A stretch of DNA of 64,000 nucleotides from Methylobacterium organophilum (GTDB lineage: Bacteria; Pseudomonadota; Alphaproteobacteria; Rhizobiales; Beijerinckiaceae). Shown here in pieces: positions 61,754-64,000 of this stretch (the first letter of the stretch is position 1; every line of letters begins with the position of its first letter). The notes beneath the pieces are model-generated. The model did no database searches and had not been told where the DNA came from. It saw only the letters and a program-made list of their open reading frames with translations. A program made the position numbers and the translations under genes. Where the stretch lies: assembly GCF_022179465.1 (NCBI RefSeq), contig NZ_BPQV01000011.1, forward strand, positions 124,001 to 188,000. The letters are read 5' to 3'.

Positions 61754-62731
61754 TCACGGGATGTGCGCCGGCTTCCGTTCCTCACCCCTCTCGGACGACA
61801 ACGGCAGGCCGTCAGGCTCCACGGAGACCGGATTGGTCGACGCCGGATAGAGGATCCTGTTCAGCACCTGCTCCGACACGCCGAACGGCCGGCCGGGACG
61901 GCCATCTCCGCCGGTCGCTACGCCCATCGCCGCGGTTCGGACCGGAGTGTCGGCCTGATCGAGAGCAGGCTCATCCTCGACGGCGACCTCGCCCGGATCC
62001 GGGATGGTGAGGGAGGGCGTATCCAGCGGGAATACCGGATCGGCGTCCTCAGCCGCCGGACAGGACGCCGCATCGGCGGACATGTCATCCTCGTCCCCGT
62101 TCCCGACCGTCGCCCCATCCGACGCAGCGCCGACCAGCGAGGGCTGGTCCACGAAAACCTCACCGGTCTCCACCACCTCCGGTATGGACACCGTCTCGGG
62201 GCCAGCGGCGTCTTCATCGGACGCGGGCGGCGCGTATGCGTCGATCTCGTGCAGGCGATAGGCCCCCGCCCCGATTCCGAGATCGTCGAGGAGGGAGCGC
62301 GCCGCGTCCGCCGTGACCGGCCCGCGGAAGCCGGCCCAGCCCGCATGCCGGGGCGCCGGCTTGAGGCCCGCCCCCGCCAGGGCCATCGCGACCCGAGCCG
62401 CCTTGGTGGGATCGACGAGGAGGAGCGTCTCGCCGGCGGCCAGCGGCTGGGCGCCGCGGATCCCGGCATAGATCGTCTCGCCCCGTTCCAGGACGGACGC
62501 CCGCTTCCTGGGATCGCGCAGGACGTCCTCGATCAGGGCGGCGATACCGCAGCCCATCGCCGGGGTGTCGATGAACTCGCGCACGTCGCGGATCTTGCAC
62601 CCAAGCAGCAGGTTCTTCTGCCCCGTGCCGCGCATGGTCCGCAGGTTGGCGAGGGCGCCCTTGCGCTCTCTGTCGAGATTGGCCGCCTTCGGGGACCGGG
62701 TGACGGGATTGGCCTTGGGCTTGCGGGGCAT
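61754..62731 (-). CDS. Protein of unknown function in the plasmid-like operon
   Basis: 325 residues. A basic N-terminus (RKPKANPVTR) is followed by a compact ~170-residue domain (LLLGCKIRDVREFIDTPAMG, LRDPRKRASVLERGETIYAG, LLLVDPTKAARVAMAL, GWAGFRGPVTADAARSLLDD) and an acidic low-complexity C-terminus. I do not recognise it. It lies between the recombinase (104-base gap with the repeats) and the KfrA-like gene (45-base gap), all on one strand, so an operon is likely. Confidence 0.65.
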   Translation of the reverse strand: MPRKPKANPVTRSPKAANLDRERKGALANLRTMRGTGQKNLLLGCKIRDVREFIDTPAMGCGIAALIEDVLRDPRKRASVLERGETIYAGIRGAQPLAAGETLLLVDPTKAARVAMALAGAGLKPAPRHAGWAGFRGPVTADAARSLLDDLGIGAGAYRLHEIDAYAPPASDEDAAGPETVSIPEVVETGEVFVDQPSLVGAASDGATVGNGDEDDMSADAASCPAAEDADPVFPLDTPSLTIPDPGEVAVEDEPALDQADTPVRTAAMGVATGGDGRPGRPFGVSEQVLNRILYPASTNPVSVEPDGLPLSSERGEERKPAHIP

Positions 62732-62776
62732 GAAGCTATCTCCGGGAAAGGGGCGCGTGGGAAGGCGCGTGAAGGT

Positions 62777-63343
62777 CTACGAGGCGCGCTCGCCTCGTCC
62801 GGCCTCGCCCTCGATCACCCGCAGGCCGGCCACCGGTTCGGGACGGCTGCCGAGAAGCCCCCGCAGATCCCGGTTGACGCCGGCGAGTGCCGAGACCTCG
62901 CCCGAGAGCCTGGCCCGGTGCGCGGCCTCCTCCTGGCGGGCGGCTTCCGCCGCGGCGAGGCGCCGTTCCAGATCGGCGGCTCTCTCCGTCAGCTGCGCGA
63001 GCGCCACGTCGCGGGCGGCGAGTTCGGCCTCGACGTGGGCCAGGGCCGCCGTCAGCTCGCCGATCTCGGCCGCGGCGGCCTGGCGTTCGTCGCCGAAGGT
63101 GCCGGAGGCGAGCGGATAGGCCGTGCGCCACACTGCGGTCGCCACCGCCGTGACGTGGGCGTTGAGCTCCTCCGGGACGGGTGGGACCTCCTGCTCCCGG
63201 GCAATCCACGATTGCCGGTAGCGCTTGATCGTCGACCAACTCCCGCGATTGCCCAGCTCGGCGCGGATCGCCTCGTATTTGGGTTCCTCGCCGCGGCCAT
63301 CGAGCACGTCGCAGGCGTGATGGACTTCCGCTTCGGTGATCAC
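62777..63343 (-). CDS. KfrA-like DNA-binding coiled-coil protein
   Basis: 188 residues. Residues ~1-50 fit the KfrA N-terminal DNA-binding domain (VHHACDVLDGRGEEPKYEAI, GNRGSWSTIKRYRQSW). A long Ala/Glu/Arg coiled coil follows (~85-170). KfrA proteins are plasmid-encoded autoregulators of partition or stability operons. It is the first gene of the reverse operon and divergent from a ribbon-helix-helix gene; palindromes lie between the two. Confidence 0.78.
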   Translation of the reverse strand: MITEAEVHHACDVLDGRGEEPKYEAIRAELGNRGSWSTIKRYRQSWIAREQEVPPVPEELNAHVTAVATAVWRTAYPLASGTFGDERQAAAAEIGELTAALAHVEAELAARDVALAQLTERAADLERRLAAAEAARQEEAAHRARLSGEVSALAGVNRDLRGLLGSRPEPVAGLRVIEGEAGRGERAS

Positions 63344-63394
63344 GCCAGCATCTCCCGGGTGTAGGAACGACGAGCCGCTACGATTCTACGGCCC

Positions 63395-63412
63395 GTCCGG
63401 ATTCGTCCGGAC
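63395..63412. promoter_or_regulatory. Palindrome upstream of the KfrA-like gene
   Basis: GTCCGGATTCGTCCGGAC is a perfect 7-bp inverted repeat with a 4-base centre, 52 bases before the KfrA-like start. It may be an autoregulatory operator of the divergent promoters. Confidence 0.45.
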
Positions 63413-63441
63413 GCGCCGTCGCAGTCGCGTGGCACCAATCT

Positions 63442-63455
63442 GGAATATTCCGGAC
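63442..63455. promoter_or_regulatory. GGAATATTCC palindrome with a TCCGGAC half-site
   Basis: GGAATATTCC (63442-63451) is a perfect 10-base palindrome. It overlaps TCCGGAC (63449-63455), the same seven bases that form one arm of the palindrome at 63395-63412. Repetition of the motif in one divergent intergenic region suggests a regulator site. Confidence 0.4.
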
Positions 63456-63615
63456 TATGCTGTCAACCTGGCATGAATGGGACAGCCCGGTCATGGCTCC
63501 TTCGAATGCGGAAGATGACGCACGACCCTACGCCTTGCCGTCATGACAGGACGCCATCTTGACGGGATGCCGGCATCGCGCTCTCTACCCGCACGGAAGC
63601 CCGGGGACCGACGTG

Positions 63616-64000
63616 ATGGGACGCGACCGCGACACGGCAGGAGATGGCGGATCCGCCGAGACGGCCGAGCGCGGCATGACCAAGACCACGCTCTATGTCT
63701 CGCGATCCCTGCATCGCGCCATCAAGCGGGCCGCTCTCGACGAGGGTTTGAGCCTGAACGCTTTCCTCCTCGCCGCGATCGAGCATCGCCTCGGTTCCGG
63801 CGTCTCCGCCTCGCCGGGCTCTTCCGGCACGCCGGTTCGGCGGCCGGAAGAGCGGAGTGAGGCATCCCTCGGAACGCAGGGCGATCTGCACGCCGCCCTC
63901 GACCAGCTCAGGGACCGTCTCGCCGCCGTGGAACAGGCGCTGGCGCGGGGAGGACAATCGGATGGGCCCTCCCCCGCCCCGCCGCGCCGCCCCCTTTCCG
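63616..64000 (+). CDS. Ribbon-helix-helix protein (3' end outside window)
   Basis: The frame from ATG 63616 (a GTG just before it is also possible) is open for 128 codons and runs past the window end. After 20 loose residues comes MTKTTLYVSRSLHRAIKRAA and LDEGLSLNAFLLAAIEHRL, the strand-helix-helix of Arc/MetJ-type DNA-binding proteins, followed by a Pro/Ser-rich linker and a coiled-coil segment (LDQLRDRLAAVEQAL). Such proteins serve in plasmid partition (ParG-like) or antitoxins. It is divergent from the KfrA-like gene. Confidence 0.72.
   Translation, partial: MGRDRDTAGDGGSAETAERGMTKTTLYVSRSLHRAIKRAALDEGLSLNAFLLAAIEHRLGSGVSASPGSSGTPVRRPEERSEASLGTQGDLHAALDQLRDRLAAVEQALARGGQSDGPSPAPPRRPLS

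Noticed and set aside
63541-63957. 138-residue reverse frame at the right end
   Set aside because: The forward frame from 63616 encodes a recognisable ribbon-helix-helix protein; both cannot be real.

Overview
The window reads as DNA of a high-GC alphaproteobacterium, most likely Methylobacterium or a close relative. The inference rests on dense GC-rich coding, an HWE-family histidine kinase, a Crp/Fnr regulator, a TPM/LemA cluster and many secreted proteins of narrow distribution. No rRNA, CRISPR array or complete prophage is visible. The only complete tRNA is tRNA-Ser(GCU).

Region 1 (1-12.1 kb) is ordinary chromosome: CstA with its small YbdD/YjiX partner, two TPM-domain membrane proteins with LemA, a SelW-like redox protein, an HWE sensor kinase, a Crp/Fnr regulator, a Tat-type class A beta-lactamase, an acyl-CoA synthetase and a glycosyltransferase. 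It ends at tRNA-Ser, which is directly followed by a tyrosine integrase (12.2-13.9 kb), the usual sign of a genomic island.

Region 2 (14-27 kb) starts with an IS3-family element flanked by two unrelated truncated genes. Accessory cluster A follows: small exported proteins (one DUF4189, one degenerate LytM/M23-like), membrane proteins with PH-like soluble parts, a 755-residue octapeptide-repeat (beta-solenoid) protein, and a conserved partner encoded at 25.7-26.5 kb.

Region 3 (27.3-39.3 kb) looks like a defence and mobile-element island. Two related tyrosine recombinases, one truncated, bracket a trypsin-like protease, a dCTP-deaminase-like/MazG fusion, an Old Yellow Enzyme-like protein and a complete IS256-family element with 8-bp target duplications. 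Next comes a short prokaryotic Argonaute with a SIR2-APAZ effector. The effector is interrupted by an in-frame amber codon just before its predicted catalytic His-Gly. An IS1182-type element follows.

Region 4 (39.3-60 kb) is accessory cluster B, a diverged second edition of cluster A (DUF4189, degenerate LytM, two-TM/PH-like, octapeptide-repeat protein, its partner, small exported protein). It adds a Sel1-repeat protein, a hybrid histidine kinase and response regulator, a MotA/ExbB-like plus MotB-like channel pair, a zinc-ribbon/TPR-like membrane protein, a PDZ protein and a caspase-TM-Sel1-DsbA fusion. The recurring gene set, partly translationally coupled, suggests an undescribed envelope-spanning system present as two paralogous loci. 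One gene in each locus carries a single-nucleotide frameshift.

Region 5 (60-64 kb) is plasmid- or ICE-like: a metallophosphoesterase remnant, a divergent tyrosine recombinase preceded by three exact-period 21-bp repeats, an unknown protein, a KfrA-like DNA-binding coiled-coil protein and a ribbon-helix-helix protein that runs off the window end.
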